From an uncultured bacterium (GTDB lineage Bacteria; Actinomycetota; Coriobacteriia; Coriobacteriales; Coriobacteriaceae), in assembly GCA_905215725.1 (NCBI GenBank), contig CAJMRD010000010.1, forward strand, positions 1 to 33,506: DNA of 33,506 nucleotides, read 5' to 3'. Position numbers and translations under genes: made by a program. Under the pieces are notes generated by a model that was not told the origin of the DNA, made no database searches, and saw only the letters and a list, made by a program, of their open reading frames with translations. Of this stretch, positions 14,101-23,359 are shown in pieces (the stretch's first letter is position 1; the number at the start of each line of letters is the position of its first letter).

Positions 14101-15882
14101 TTACTCGTTGAGTAGTCTTACGGCTTCGGCGGCCATGTTCTCGACCGTCATGCCGTTCTGAGCGAGCAGCTCGTTGGGGTCGTAGCGGTCGGGGAAGCCC
14201 TTGGCGATGCCGAAGGTGCGCGTGCGCACAGGCGTGCAGGCCAGATAGCACGCGACGCGCTCGCCCCAGCCACCGTCCAAGATGCCGTCCTCGAGGGTGA
14301 CGACAACGCGATGCTCGGCGGCAAGACTGTCGAGGAACTCACGGTCAAGCTCGGTTGCAAAGCGCGGGTTGACGAGCGTGGCCTCGATACCGTACTCGGC
14401 AGCCAAGCGGTTTGCCACGCGCTCGCCCAGCTCAAAGAAATCGCCAAGCGCGAGCACGGCAACGTCGCGGCCCTGACGCACCACGTTGTAGCGAACGGCA
14501 CTGTAGTCGGTGTCTTCGGCAGGCGCAAGGTCGGGACGGCTTACCAAGCCAATGCCCGGTACGCGGATCGCCGCGGGATGCTCGCGGTGGTCGAGCGACC
14601 AGCTCAGCATGGACAGATATTCCTCCATGCAGGCCGGCGCCAAGTAGTGCATGTTGGGAAGACCGCCCAACATGGAAATATCAAAGAACGAAAGGTGCGT
14701 CTCGGACGTGGTGCCAAAGATTGACGCACCAAACACCAAAATGGTTGCCGGGGCGTCGTTGAGGCACAGGTCGTGCCACAGCTCGTCGTAAGCGCGCTGC
14801 AAAAACGTGCCGTACACACCAAAGACTGGCTTGGCGCCCGAGCGCGCAAGCGCGGTGGCAAAGGTCACGGCGTGCTCCTCGGCAATGCCCACATCGACGA
14901 ACTGTTTGCCGGCGGCAGCGCGAAGCTCGGGTGTAAAGCCCATGATGTAGGGCGTGGCGGCCGTGATGCCCACGACCTGCGAATCGCGCTCGATGGCGGC
15001 GCTGAGCGCCTCGCCCGTAATGTCGGCATAGGTGCGCGGCGCAGGCTCGCTCGGATGGCCCGGGCAGAGCTTGCGTCCAGTTGCCATGTCAAACGGACCC
15101 ACGTGATGCCAGCGTTCGGGGTCGTTCTGGGCTGGCTCAAAGCCCTTGCCCTTGGCGGTGGAGACGTGCAGCACGATGGGATGATCGATATTGCGCAGTT
15201 CCTGCAACGCGTCGACGAGGGCCAACACGTCGTTACCGGCGTCCAGATAGCGGTAGTCGAGCCCCATCGCGCGGAAAACGTTGCGCTCACAGGTACCGTT
15301 GCTGGCGCGCAGCTCGGCCAGATTGCGATACAGGCCGCCATGGTTCTCGGCAATGGACTGGTCGTTATCGTTGACGATGATGATCAGGTTGCTATCGAGT
15401 TCGGCGGCATTGTTAAAGCCCTCAAACGCCAAGCCGCCCGAAAGCGAGCCGTCGCCAATAACGGTGATGACGTTGTACGTATCGCCCGCCAGGTCACGAG
15501 CGTGCGCCAGGCCGCAGCCCAGGCTCACCGACGTGGAGGTATGGCCCATGGCGAACAGGTCGTGCTCGGACTCGTCGGGATTGGCAAAGCCAGAGGCCTC
15601 GCCAAAGCGCTTCGGATCGATATAAGTGTACGCGCGCCCAGTCAGCGCCTTGTGGGCGTAGGTCTGGTGCGAAACGTCAAAGAGAATCTTGTCGATAGGG
15701 GAGTTAAACACGCGATGGAGCGCGACCGTAAGCTCAACGACGCCCAGGTTGGGGGCAACGTGCCCGCCGACGGCGGCGGAGCTTTCGAGGATGGCGTGGC
15801 GAATCTCGTCGCAGAGCTGCGGGAGCTCGGCACGATTAAGAGCCTTGACGTCCTCGGGCGTTGTCGTTTGCGTAAGCAGCAT
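14101..15882 (-). CDS. dxs: 1-deoxy-D-xylulose-5-phosphate synthase-like enzyme, atypical
   Basis: 593 residues against about 620 for housekeeping DXS. Thiamine-diphosphate parts are present: GGHVAPNLGVVEL (His41), FDVSHQTYAHKALTGR (His72), GHTSTSVS (113-120), GDGSLSGG (143-150), NDND (171-174), and the catalytic glutamate in VGIAEEHAV (about 335). QRAYD at 362-366 is kept. Two canonical motifs differ: DGHD reads DAGND (214-218), and the DRAG motif that holds the phosphate-binding arginine reads FGAS (384-387), with the nearby aspartate replaced (TTSETH, 391-396). It may be a paralogue with altered acceptor use or the genome's only DXS. It is monocistronic, with its own terminator. Confidence 0.8.
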   Translation of the reverse strand: MLLTQTTTPEDVKALNRAELPQLCDEIRHAILESSAAVGGHVAPNLGVVELTVALHRVFNSPIDKILFDVSHQTYAHKALTGRAYTYIDPKRFGEASGFANPDESEHDLFAMGHTSTSVSLGCGLAHARDLAGDTYNVITVIGDGSLSGGLAFEGFNNAAELDSNLIIIVNDNDQSIAENHGGLYRNLAELRASNGTCERNVFRAMGLDYRYLDAGNDVLALVDALQELRNIDHPIVLHVSTAKGKGFEPAQNDPERWHHVGPFDMATGRKLCPGHPSEPAPRTYADITGEALSAAIERDSQVVGITAATPYIMGFTPELRAAAGKQFVDVGIAEEHAVTFATALARSGAKPVFGVYGTFLQRAYDELWHDLCLNDAPATILVFGASIFGTTSETHLSFFDISMLGGLPNMHYLAPACMEEYLSMLSWSLDHREHPAAIRVPGIGLVSRPDLAPAEDTDYSAVRYNVVRQGRDVAVLALGDFFELGERVANRLAAEYGIEATLVNPRFATELDREFLDSLAAEHRVVVTLEDGILDGGWGERVACYLACTPVRTRTFGIAKGFPDRYDPNELLAQNGMTVENMAAEAVRLLNE

Positions 15883-16110
15883 CGTTGTGGGTTACTCCAT
15901 GCGAATCGAGCGTCGGCGCTCCCTCGGCCGACACAATTGCACAAGACAGTCTCGCACATTTTGGCGTTTGATATGTGACGGCGGCGCGGTAATTCGCCAA
16001 CTGGTGGGGCAAAACGTTTTGTCCGATGCCATACTGGTAGATTCGATGATGATTTTATTCCATGCGTGCAGGCCGTGGCTTGCCGCCATGAGCCGCCGGA
16101 AGGAGGCAGC

Positions 16111-16668
16111 ATGTCCGATGCCGTTCGTGCCGAGAAAATCGCGTGCGAAGTAGACCATGCTGCCCGTCAACTGGCACAGGCGGGCCGTCTGGACCTGACG
16201 CGCGAGTTTATCCAGCATGGCGATGTGACGGTGTATGCGCATGTGATCTCGGTGGCGCGGGCGAGCCTGTCCTTTGCCGAGCGCTTGGGCCGCGTCGGTG
16301 TTTCGGTCGACCGTGCCTCGCTGCTGCGCGGAGCCCTGTTACACGATTACTTTCTCTACGATTGGCACGACCCCGACCCAAGCCATCGGCTGCATGGCTT
16401 TCGCCACCCGTTTTTTGCCCTAGCGCGCGCGGAGGAAGATTTTGAGCTGACGTCGCGCGAACGGAATATTATCGCGCGACATATGTTTCCGCTGGTGCCA
16501 GTGCCGCCGACGTGTCGCGAGGCTTGGATTGTATGCCTGGCTGATAAGTGGTGCGCACTGTGCGAGACGGTCGCCGGCCGTCTGCCGCGCAAAGACGGCG
16601 CGAACGATTTGAACGAGGGCTCGAGTGACGGCTCGAGTAAAGAATCGAGCAAAAAGAGGAGAGGGTAG
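16111..16668 (+). CDS. HD-domain phosphohydrolase-like protein
   Basis: 185 residues from the ATG at 16111 (GGAAGGAGG upstream; a longer ORF from 16066 lacks a site). The HD signature is H44, H78-D79 (GALLHDYFLYDW), H99 (GFRHPFF), H124 (IARHMFP) and D145 (CLADKWCAL), suggesting a metal-dependent phosphohydrolase. The C-terminal 25 residues are Ser/Lys/Asp-rich (GSSDGSSKESSKKRRG) and probably disordered. Its stop codon directly abuts the next start codon, so the membrane protein is co-translated. Confidence 0.82.
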   Translation: MSDAVRAEKIACEVDHAARQLAQAGRLDLTREFIQHGDVTVYAHVISVARASLSFAERLGRVGVSVDRASLLRGALLHDYFLYDWHDPDPSHRLHGFRHPFFALARAEEDFELTSRERNIIARHMFPLVPVPPTCREAWIVCLADKWCALCETVAGRLPRKDGANDLNEGSSDGSSKESSKKRRG

Positions 16669-17691
16669 ATGGTGGGAACCGCGATTGATATGGCGTTTGG
16701 CGGCGCGACGCTTGCCGCCTGCCCGCTCTCGGCACTGGTGCTCTCGTTTGCCTTTTACGGGTTTTGCGGTTGGGCATGGGAGTCGACAGTATGTGCCATG
16801 CTCAACCAAGGACGCTTTGCCAACAGCGGATTCTTGCTGGGGCCGTGTTGTCCTATCTATGGTGTGGGCGGCATCGCCTGCTGGCTTTTGCTGCGCGGGA
16901 TTCCGGATGCCTCGGGCCAGTTTGTCGCGGCGGCGCTTGTATGCAGCGTAATCGAGTACAGTGTGGGCCTTCTATTGGAAAAGACAACAGGCGCGCGCTT
17001 TTGGGATTACTCGCACCTGCCGTTTAATTTGCATGGACGCATCTGTCTGTACTGGGCCTGCGCGTTTGGCCTGGGTGCGTTGTGCATTTGCCGTTTAGTG
17101 GAGCCGGCATTGCTGGGGCTGCTTGGCCATCTGCCGGTGCTGATTGTGCGGCTGTCCGCCTTTATCGTTGCGGTCGCGATGATGGTCGACGCGGCATGCT
17201 CTTTGGCCAGTTGGCGCCGCCTGTCCGATCAGCTGGAGCGTGTGCGTGCCGACCTTGCCGACCGCATCAACGAGTCGCTTGCCGATGCGTCTGACTCCAT
17301 GCTCGAACGTATTCCCGATTCGGCGATCGACTCGGTGGCGCAGACGCATATCCGCAGCCGTGCCGTTAACGCGTGGCTGGCCGAGCTGGGCGACGCAACG
17401 CTCGATGCCCTGCGTGAGAAGGCTTCGATGCCGACGTTTATCTCGGACGGAGCTCATGGCCTGGCGCTTGCCGCCCGCCGCGTGGCCGATGCCGCGCCGA
17501 GCGTGCCCCATCCATCGCTCGCCCGTCTCCGTGCCGGCAGGCGCGCGAACCGTCCGGTGCCGAGTGTGTCGCTCAGTCGTCGCGACCTGCGCTTCTTCAA
17601 TGCCTTCCCGCGCTTGCGCATCAACCGCTACGAGGGTGTCATTCGAGCAACTAATCTCCGCGACCGCGCTCACGAGCTGTTTCGGCGCTAG
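16669..17691 (+). CDS. PF06541-type membrane protein (putative ABC-transporter type IV family)
   Basis: 340 residues. The N-terminal half (1-180) has about five membrane helices with the family's hallmarks: FYGFCGWAWES, GFLLGPCCPIYGVGG, EYSVGLLLEKTTGARFWDYS and FNLHGRICLYWACAFG. The C-terminal half (about 190-340) is a charged, Arg-rich cytoplasmic region without recognised domain; it ends RINRYEGVIRATNLRDRAHELFRR. Function is unknown; the family name is historical and no ATPase is near. It starts one base after the stop of the HD-domain gene. Confidence 0.8.
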   Translation: MVGTAIDMAFGGATLAACPLSALVLSFAFYGFCGWAWESTVCAMLNQGRFANSGFLLGPCCPIYGVGGIACWLLLRGIPDASGQFVAAALVCSVIEYSVGLLLEKTTGARFWDYSHLPFNLHGRICLYWACAFGLGALCICRLVEPALLGLLGHLPVLIVRLSAFIVAVAMMVDAACSLASWRRLSDQLERVRADLADRINESLADASDSMLERIPDSAIDSVAQTHIRSRAVNAWLAELGDATLDALREKASMPTFISDGAHGLALAARRVADAAPSVPHPSLARLRAGRRANRPVPSVSLSRRDLRFFNAFPRLRINRYEGVIRATNLRDRAHELFRR

Positions 17692-17879
17692 CCGGGACGG
17701 GCGCGCTCACGGCCCCCTTGCTCGCGTATTCCCGTTCGTTTCGCGCCCGTTGCTGCGCCGTTTCCAAGATTGCGGCGCCGTTGGAGATGGCACGATCTGG
17801 GTCGAGTCGGTCGAGGAAGTTATCCGCATCCGCACCGGCGAACACGGCCCTTCTGCGGTGTAGGACAATCTTTCGCCTG

Positions 17880-17909
17880 ACGGGCGCGCCTCTCTTGGGG
17901 CGCGCCCGT
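17880..17909. terminator. GC-rich hairpin after the PF06541 gene
   Basis: ACGGGCGCGCC (17880-17890) and GGCGCGCCCGT (17899-17909) pair perfectly with an 8-base loop. Only a weak T-run (TTCTCGTCT) follows. The 190 bases before it hold no convincing gene. Confidence 0.7.
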
Positions 17910-17944
17910 TCTCGTCTACAATATCGTGCAGACGAAGGAGAGGC

Positions 17945-18808
17945 ATGCCCATGATCAAGATGTTTGCGAGTGACTTAGACGGAACGCTGCTGAACGCCCT
18001 GCACGAGGCAGACGGGACCATCCGCCGTGCCATTCGTGAGCTGACCGAGGCTGGTCTGTATGTGGTTCCCGCGACCGGACGCTCGACGTTACCAATCGGC
18101 GAGCATGGTTTTACGGGGCTGGCGCTCGATGCCTGCTGCTCTAACGGCTCCATCGTGCGCGACAGCCATGGCGAGGTACTCAAGACCTGGACCATCGACC
18201 CGCAGATTACCGAGGAGCTGCTCAAGGAGTTTCCGGATATCTGTTTTGACTGCTCCACGCCCGATGGCATGTTTTCGAGCGGATCGTTCGAGATGCACCA
18301 GGCGGGCTTTAAAAAGGACAGCCCCATCAAGCGCATCGTGATGCGCGGCATGCGTGCGCGCGGCGGGTATCACGAGGAACAGTATTTCGACCAGTCGATC
18401 GGCGACATCCTGCGCCACGATGTGTGCAAGATCAACTGCCGCGTGATCTCGCCCGAGCTGGAGCGCGACCTTAAAGCATATTTGGCCGAGCGATCGGACC
18501 GCGTGGTCAACGCGCCGTTCGATCCGGTGATGTTCGAGATCACGGACGTGGCGTGCAACAAGGGCGAGAGTGTGGCCTGGCTGGCGGGCTACTACGGTAT
18601 TGCCGAGGATGAGGTCGCGGTTTACGGAGACGGCGGCAACGACATCGCCATGCTCAAGCGCTTCCGTCACAGCTATGCCACCAAGAATGGCAGTGATGCG
18701 GCCAAGGCCGCCGCGAGCGCGACTATCGGCAGCTGCATGGCCCACGCCGTCCCCAAACACATGCTCGCCACCATGCGCAAGCAAAACTCCCGCACCGTCA
18801 TCGAATAA
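17945..18808 (+). CDS. HAD-superfamily (Cof-like) phosphatase
   Basis: 287 residues. Motif I DLDGTLL carries nucleophile D10 and acid D12; motif II is in VVPATGRS; the lysine motif is in VACNKGESVAWL; motif III/IV is VYGDGGNDIAML. A C2 cap domain lies between about 85 and 200. Such Cof-type HADs hydrolyse small phosphorylated metabolites (sugar phosphates, flavin or pyridoxal phosphate); the substrate cannot be told. AGGAG is 4 bases before the ATG; a second in-frame ATG at 17951 is possible. Confidence 0.88.
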   Translation: MPMIKMFASDLDGTLLNALHEADGTIRRAIRELTEAGLYVVPATGRSTLPIGEHGFTGLALDACCSNGSIVRDSHGEVLKTWTIDPQITEELLKEFPDICFDCSTPDGMFSSGSFEMHQAGFKKDSPIKRIVMRGMRARGGYHEEQYFDQSIGDILRHDVCKINCRVISPELERDLKAYLAERSDRVVNAPFDPVMFEITDVACNKGESVAWLAGYYGIAEDEVAVYGDGGNDIAMLKRFRHSYATKNGSDAAKAAASATIGSCMAHAVPKHMLATMRKQNSRTVIE

Positions 18809-18839
18809 TGTGGCAAAGGGACTGCCACTTTGTCACATT
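18807..18839. terminator. Inverted repeat between convergent genes
   Basis: AATGTGGCAAAG (18807-18818) and CTTTGTCACATT (18828-18839) are reverse complements with one mismatch and a 9-base loop. It overlaps both stop codons (HAD gene and helicase gene), so it probably serves as a shared terminator. Its core resembles the GGGACAGGCACC-like element at 13766-13784. Confidence 0.6.
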
Positions 18840-21800
18840 CCGGGGTTCTCGACTAGCCAGTGCTCGTAGGCGCGCTGCATGACCTCGGTTTTATCGGCTT
18901 TTTTGCGGCAGCCCTTCTGCTCCTCGATGGCCAGCTCATAGGTATCGCTCTGCTCAAAAGCGCTGGTATCCCAAGCGCCGTGTTCAATGCGAGCCCATGT
19001 GGCATCGATGAGCTGCTCGAGTTCGGCAATGTCAACGGCGTTGGCGGTTGTCGCGAACGGCGGGCGGAGCTCGCCCGTCGTCTTGTCGGGTTCTACATAG
19101 TAGTCGCCCATGGAGGTGACGGTGTAGCCATAAAACTCGGGTGACGCTTCGACCAGCAGTTTGTAAAACTTGAGCTGACGATGGTAGCCTGCAGGGACTT
19201 CTTTACCAAAGCCAGTCTTGTAGTCGACGATCTGCACCGTTTTAGCTGCATCGTCAACGAGGAGCAGGTCAAGAAAACCAAAGAGTGGAGTTCCACCGGC
19301 AGTTAGACACTGCATGTTCGCTTCCGTGATGCAACGGTAGCCGCGTACGTGCTCGACAAGCCAAGGGACGAATGCATGACAAATGCGTTCGAAGCGGTCC
19401 AAATAGCGATGGACGTCCTCGGGGGCAAAATCGAGCCACGAAATCTGTTGGCGATACTCGGCCTCAATTGTCTCAATTGCCGCCGCGCCATCGGTTGCCA
19501 TCCGATTAACGATTTCTTCGAACATCGCGTGAACGATAGTGCCGAATTCGGTTTGGATTGTGGGCGCAGTGGGCAGGCGCACAATCTGCTTATCGGGGAA
19601 GTGCTGGCTATTTACGCACCCAGGCTCGTAGGTCACAAAGTTGTTGAGTGCCGTGGCAGAGAGGTGTTTTACGTCGGTGTGAGGTTCCAAAAGCGCACGG
19701 AGCTCGGGCGTATCAAACACGTAGTTGTCGCGCCATTCGGTTTCGATGGCGGCACTGAGTTGGTCCGCTTCAGCAGAAACCTCGCAAGAGTCGATAAGCC
19801 CCGTGAGCTCCTGCAGCGCCGATCCGCCGGCGCGGTACAGCTCGAGGTGTTGTTTAGCGCGTGTGATGGCTACAAACAGCAGACGGCGCGCATCGTCGTC
19901 ATCCTTTTCGTCGCGAATAAGCAGGTTGGACGGGTACAAGCTCATGCCGCCAGCGCCTTTGTGCCAGGTGGAGTCGTCGGCGTCGAGCAGGTAGACGCAT
20001 TCGAACTGCAGACCTTTCGAACTGTGAGCGCTGGTAAGGCGAACGGCTCCCGGTGTGCCAAGATCGATCGATGCGTCGATGCTCACGCCAAACTTTTGCG
20101 CGGCGTCGAGCTTGTCGACAATATCGGGCAGGCGAAGCGTGCGTCCCATGCGGCGCGCGTCGCCCATTTCACCCTCGGCAAAGGCGAGTAGGGCGCGGAT
20201 GCCGGCATTGAATTCGGCGGCGCCCAGCGGATCCTGTTTTTTATGATCCTGATAATAGCCAAGGCTGCGTTTGGCAATCTTAAAGAGCAACGCTCTGACC
20301 GGGGAGGCGCCGGCCTCGGCCGCCCACTGCATAAGGTCGTCGTACAGCTCTTTGACGCGGGCGCTATTACTCTCGCACATGGCGGCCATCCAGTCGCCGC
20401 GATGCTCGCGCTTGGCGCTGAGCGCAAACGTCACGGACGATGGATGGTCGCCGCCCAGCTCGGCGGCACAGACAATCTGCGGAAGATAGCTACAAGCGAG
20501 CTCCTTCTGCCCGTGAGCAAGCGCGGTAACGCAGCGTAACAGTGCCAGCATCGTCTGCATACGCTCGGAAGCAAAGAGATTCTGCCGCTCGCGATAGGAG
20601 AACGGCACTTTTTTCTTAACGAGGAAGGGGATAAGCGAGCGCAATGCGGCGTGTTTGGCAGAGATGACTGCAATTCCTTCATTGGGATCTTCGCATTTAT
20701 CGAGATAGTGATCATCAAGCCGCTGCTTAATGCTCGCAGCGACAGCGGCGTATTCCTCGGCTTTGCCGCCGAAGACGTTCTCACTAAAGTCGACCTGATC
20801 ACCCTGAGGCTTGGAGGCTTCGATTGACTTATTCGAGCTGGCGTCGAGGCGATATTCAATTTGGCGTGCGATAGCTTGACCAAGCTCAACGATGGCGGGC
20901 GTGGAGCGATAGTTGGTCTTGAGCACGATGCTCCGGGGCGAAAACTCGGCCGCAAACTGGTTGGCACATTCGATCGTGGCGCCCTGAAAACGCATGATGG
21001 CCTGATCGTCATCGCCGACGGCCATGATATTGGGCGCATCAACGCCGTCGCAGAGCAGCTCGATGATGCGCATCTGGGCGCCATTGGTGTCCTGAAACTC
21101 GTCAACCTGGATATAGGTATAGGTGTCCTGGAGCACTTGACGTAGCGCATCGTTGTGTTCGACGGCGTTAACAAAGTCGCCGATCATATCGTCGTAATCG
21201 TAGAGATGGTGCTGGTCAAGCTCGCTCTGGTAGCTACGCGCGACGTCGCAAGCGGTCTTAAGTCGCTCGCTCTGCTCCGCAATCTTAAAGGTGCGTCCCT
21301 GAGAGTTGCTGCCTCCAAAGAAGGCATCGCGCACCTTGGTGTATCCCGACGACTTTCCCTTCTCGTCAATAAGTTCGGTGCAGCGAACGGTGTCGCGCAA
21401 CTCAAGAATGTACGGCACGTACGTACCGGCGGGACAGTCGATCGGGCGGGTGAGCGATGTGGGCGCCATGCCGCAGGCACGCTCGACCTCCTCCTCAAAG
21501 TGTTCGGCCAACGCGGCGCTTGCCCTTTCGCAGGCGAGCGTAAGCAGCTCGGAATGCTCGGTGAGCCAGGCAGCGGCATCGATATTCTGCTGCGCGATGG
21601 CGCCCAGCGCGTCGTAATCCAGGCCGCTGCGCTTAGCCTTGGAGACAAAGCTGATCATCTTGCCGATATTTTGCGCAGGCATATCAGGTGACCCTCCGCC
21701 TAACGGAGAACCAAAGGGCAGCGATTTGAACAGCCGATCAAAAATCTCTTGCTGGTGCAGGCTGGTAACAAGCGTGTCGGTCGCAGGGCGTGTGAAAAAC

Positions 21801-22120
21801 TCGGGATAGCGCGACCTGATGCTGCTTGCAAATCCGTGGAACGTGCTGACTTCGATGCCGTAGGCGTCGCGCCCAATGAGCTCAATCAGGCGTTTGCGCA
21901 TGGCTTCCGCGCCCGCCTCGGTATAGGTGAGGCAGAGGATGTTGCGCGGGGCGGCATCGCGGTTGGCCAGGATGTTCGCCGCGCGCAGGCTCAGTAGCTG
22001 CGTCTTGCCGGTGCCGGGACCGGCAATGACGAGCAGCGGACCATCTAGGCATTCGACGGCCTCGCGCTGTTCGGGGTTCAGGCGTTTAAACGATTCATCG
22101 AATTTGGGGGTCGTATCCAT
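18833..22120 (-). CDS. UvrD/PcrA-type helicase fused to PD-(D/E)XK nuclease
   Basis: 1095 residues. Superfamily 1 helicase motifs: Q-motif LNPEQREAV (14-22), Walker A GPGTGKT (34-40), Ia TYTEAGAEAM (65-74), Walker B VDEFQDT (339-345), III GDDDQAIMRFQGA (369-381), IV NYRST (403-407), V TSAHSSKGLQF, VI LFVAITRAKQHLEL. A RecB-like nuclease domain follows (about 860-1010): HAMFEEI, FGFLDLLLV with D951, IVDYKTG with D966 and K968. Such fusions process DNA ends in the AddAB/RecBCD manner; no AddB-like partner is adjacent. It starts 6 bases after the stop of the WYL regulator gene and is probably co-transcribed with it. Confidence 0.92.
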   Translation of the reverse strand: MDTTPKFDESFKRLNPEQREAVECLDGPLLVIAGPGTGKTQLLSLRAANILANRDAAPRNILCLTYTEAGAEAMRKRLIELIGRDAYGIEVSTFHGFASSIRSRYPEFFTRPATDTLVTSLHQQEIFDRLFKSLPFGSPLGGGSPDMPAQNIGKMISFVSKAKRSGLDYDALGAIAQQNIDAAAWLTEHSELLTLACERASAALAEHFEEEVERACGMAPTSLTRPIDCPAGTYVPYILELRDTVRCTELIDEKGKSSGYTKVRDAFFGGSNSQGRTFKIAEQSERLKTACDVARSYQSELDQHHLYDYDDMIGDFVNAVEHNDALRQVLQDTYTYIQVDEFQDTNGAQMRIIELLCDGVDAPNIMAVGDDDQAIMRFQGATIECANQFAAEFSPRSIVLKTNYRSTPAIVELGQAIARQIEYRLDASSNKSIEASKPQGDQVDFSENVFGGKAEEYAAVAASIKQRLDDHYLDKCEDPNEGIAVISAKHAALRSLIPFLVKKKVPFSYRERQNLFASERMQTMLALLRCVTALAHGQKELACSYLPQIVCAAELGGDHPSSVTFALSAKREHRGDWMAAMCESNSARVKELYDDLMQWAAEAGASPVRALLFKIAKRSLGYYQDHKKQDPLGAAEFNAGIRALLAFAEGEMGDARRMGRTLRLPDIVDKLDAAQKFGVSIDASIDLGTPGAVRLTSAHSSKGLQFECVYLLDADDSTWHKGAGGMSLYPSNLLIRDEKDDDDARRLLFVAITRAKQHLELYRAGGSALQELTGLIDSCEVSAEADQLSAAIETEWRDNYVFDTPELRALLEPHTDVKHLSATALNNFVTYEPGCVNSQHFPDKQIVRLPTAPTIQTEFGTIVHAMFEEIVNRMATDGAAAIETIEAEYRQQISWLDFAPEDVHRYLDRFERICHAFVPWLVEHVRGYRCITEANMQCLTAGGTPLFGFLDLLLVDDAAKTVQIVDYKTGFGKEVPAGYHRQLKFYKLLVEASPEFYGYTVTSMGDYYVEPDKTTGELRPPFATTANAVDIAELEQLIDATWARIEHGAWDTSAFEQSDTYELAIEEQKGCRKKADKTEVMQRAYEHWLVENPGM

Positions 22121-22126
22121 GAAATA

Positions 22127-23137
22127 TTACCTGTCTTCCTGGTAAAGTGCCCGAGTGTCGTCGAGATATTTGAGATACATATCGATGACGCTCTGGGGCT
22201 GAACGATCTTAATGAAGGTGCTGAGTTGCAGCAGCCAGCCAAAGAACTGCGGCGACAGCGGGGCTTTGACAGTTGCTAACAGGCGCCCATCCTGGTTCTC
22301 AAACACAACGGCGTCCAGTCCGAACTTGTCGATGAGTGGATTCATCGCGCGGTCGTCGAGTTCCAGTACCACGGTGGTCTTATTGGCTGCAAATACGCCG
22401 AATGATGGAGAGACGTGATCTTCGAGCACATAGCCGGCAATGCGCGAATCTTTGGTCGCGGACTCTTCGGACACTGCAACGTCGAGCATACGATCGACGC
22501 GATAAGGCGTGAACGGCTGATGACCTGAGCCGGCGTTGGCCCATTTATCTCTAAACCCAATCATGTAATAGAGTTCGTCGGAGTAGATAAGGCGCACGGG
22601 TGTGAGCTCGTAGGTCTTTCCGTCATGATTAAGGGCCTTTTGCTTAGCAGCGTCGTAGTGGAAGTAGCAGAAGCGGATCTTGCGTTTTTCGCGCATAGCC
22701 TGCTGAATCAAGTCGATATTGTGCAGAGCATCGGAGTTTTGCATCTTCACGCGCGAAGGCACGTCGACGCGCTTGTGCATCAGCTCGCGTTCGCCCAGGC
22801 TGGCGAGGCTCTGCAGCTTGCCGATGAGGTGGTCAGTCAATTCATCGGTCAAAAACGGCGAACTCTGCACGGCGTCAACAAGCATGATGAGTTCTTGCAG
22901 GTCGAGTGGGCGTGAGGCCAGTGCCCATTCCTTGCCACCGCGCTGGTCGATGTTGAGCCCAAAGTCGCGAAGCGTTTGCAGGTCGCGATAGATAGCCTTT
23001 CGTTCGGCCTCGAGATCGTGATAGGCGAGTTCCTCGATGATCTGCTGCGTCGTGAGCCCGTGCGTGCTGTCGGTCTTTTCCATCAAGGTTTTAAGCAGGA
23101 ACAGAAGCCTGAGCTTTTGATTTGGTCTGTTCGCCAC
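22127..23137 (-). CDS. WYL-domain transcriptional regulator
   Basis: 336 residues from the GTG at 23137, chosen because AAAGGAG lies 8 bases upstream and a longer ORF to 23305 has no site. The N-terminal winged HTH (about 5-85: LRLLFLLKTLMEKT, LTTQQIIEEL, ERKAIYRDLQTL) is followed by a WYL domain (about 150-235: IRFCYFHYD, LTPVRLIYSDELYYMIGFRD) and a C-terminal WCX extension. WYL proteins often sense nucleotides or DNA and control DNA-repair or defence genes; the co-oriented helicase-nuclease six bases downstream fits that role. Confidence 0.9.
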   Translation of the reverse strand: MANRPNQKLRLLFLLKTLMEKTDSTHGLTTQQIIEELAYHDLEAERKAIYRDLQTLRDFGLNIDQRGGKEWALASRPLDLQELIMLVDAVQSSPFLTDELTDHLIGKLQSLASLGERELMHKRVDVPSRVKMQNSDALHNIDLIQQAMREKRKIRFCYFHYDAAKQKALNHDGKTYELTPVRLIYSDELYYMIGFRDKWANAGSGHQPFTPYRVDRMLDVAVSEESATKDSRIAGYVLEDHVSPSFGVFAANKTTVVLELDDRAMNPLIDKFGLDAVVFENQDGRLLATVKAPLSPQFFGWLLQLSTFIKIVQPQSVIDMYLKYLDDTRALYQEDR

Positions 23138-23359
23138 GTTGTCTCCTTTCGCCGGCAGGGTATCAGCCGGAGATGCAAAACAAGACCCGTTATTGGGACT
23201 CATTGTAGCCCGCGCGACCGTAGTATTCGCAGCAATAAGAGCCCGAATAGGGCGAAAGGTGGTTAAACGGAAATCGGCGGTTTGGCTGGCTGGCGTGACA
23301 TGCACTCTGTTGGCTTGGGGACGGTTCCGGTTTACAAGGATCAGAACAGGAGAAATGCG

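Noticed and set aside
14773..15978. 401-residue ORF on the + strand
   Set aside because: Antisense shadow of the DXS-like gene; no ribosome binding site and no recognisable motif, while the opposite strand shows all DXS motifs.
17692..17879. Possible gene remnant ending IRIRTGEHGPSAV
   Set aside because: Short open tail with no start or recognisable domain; probably chance in GC-rich sequence.
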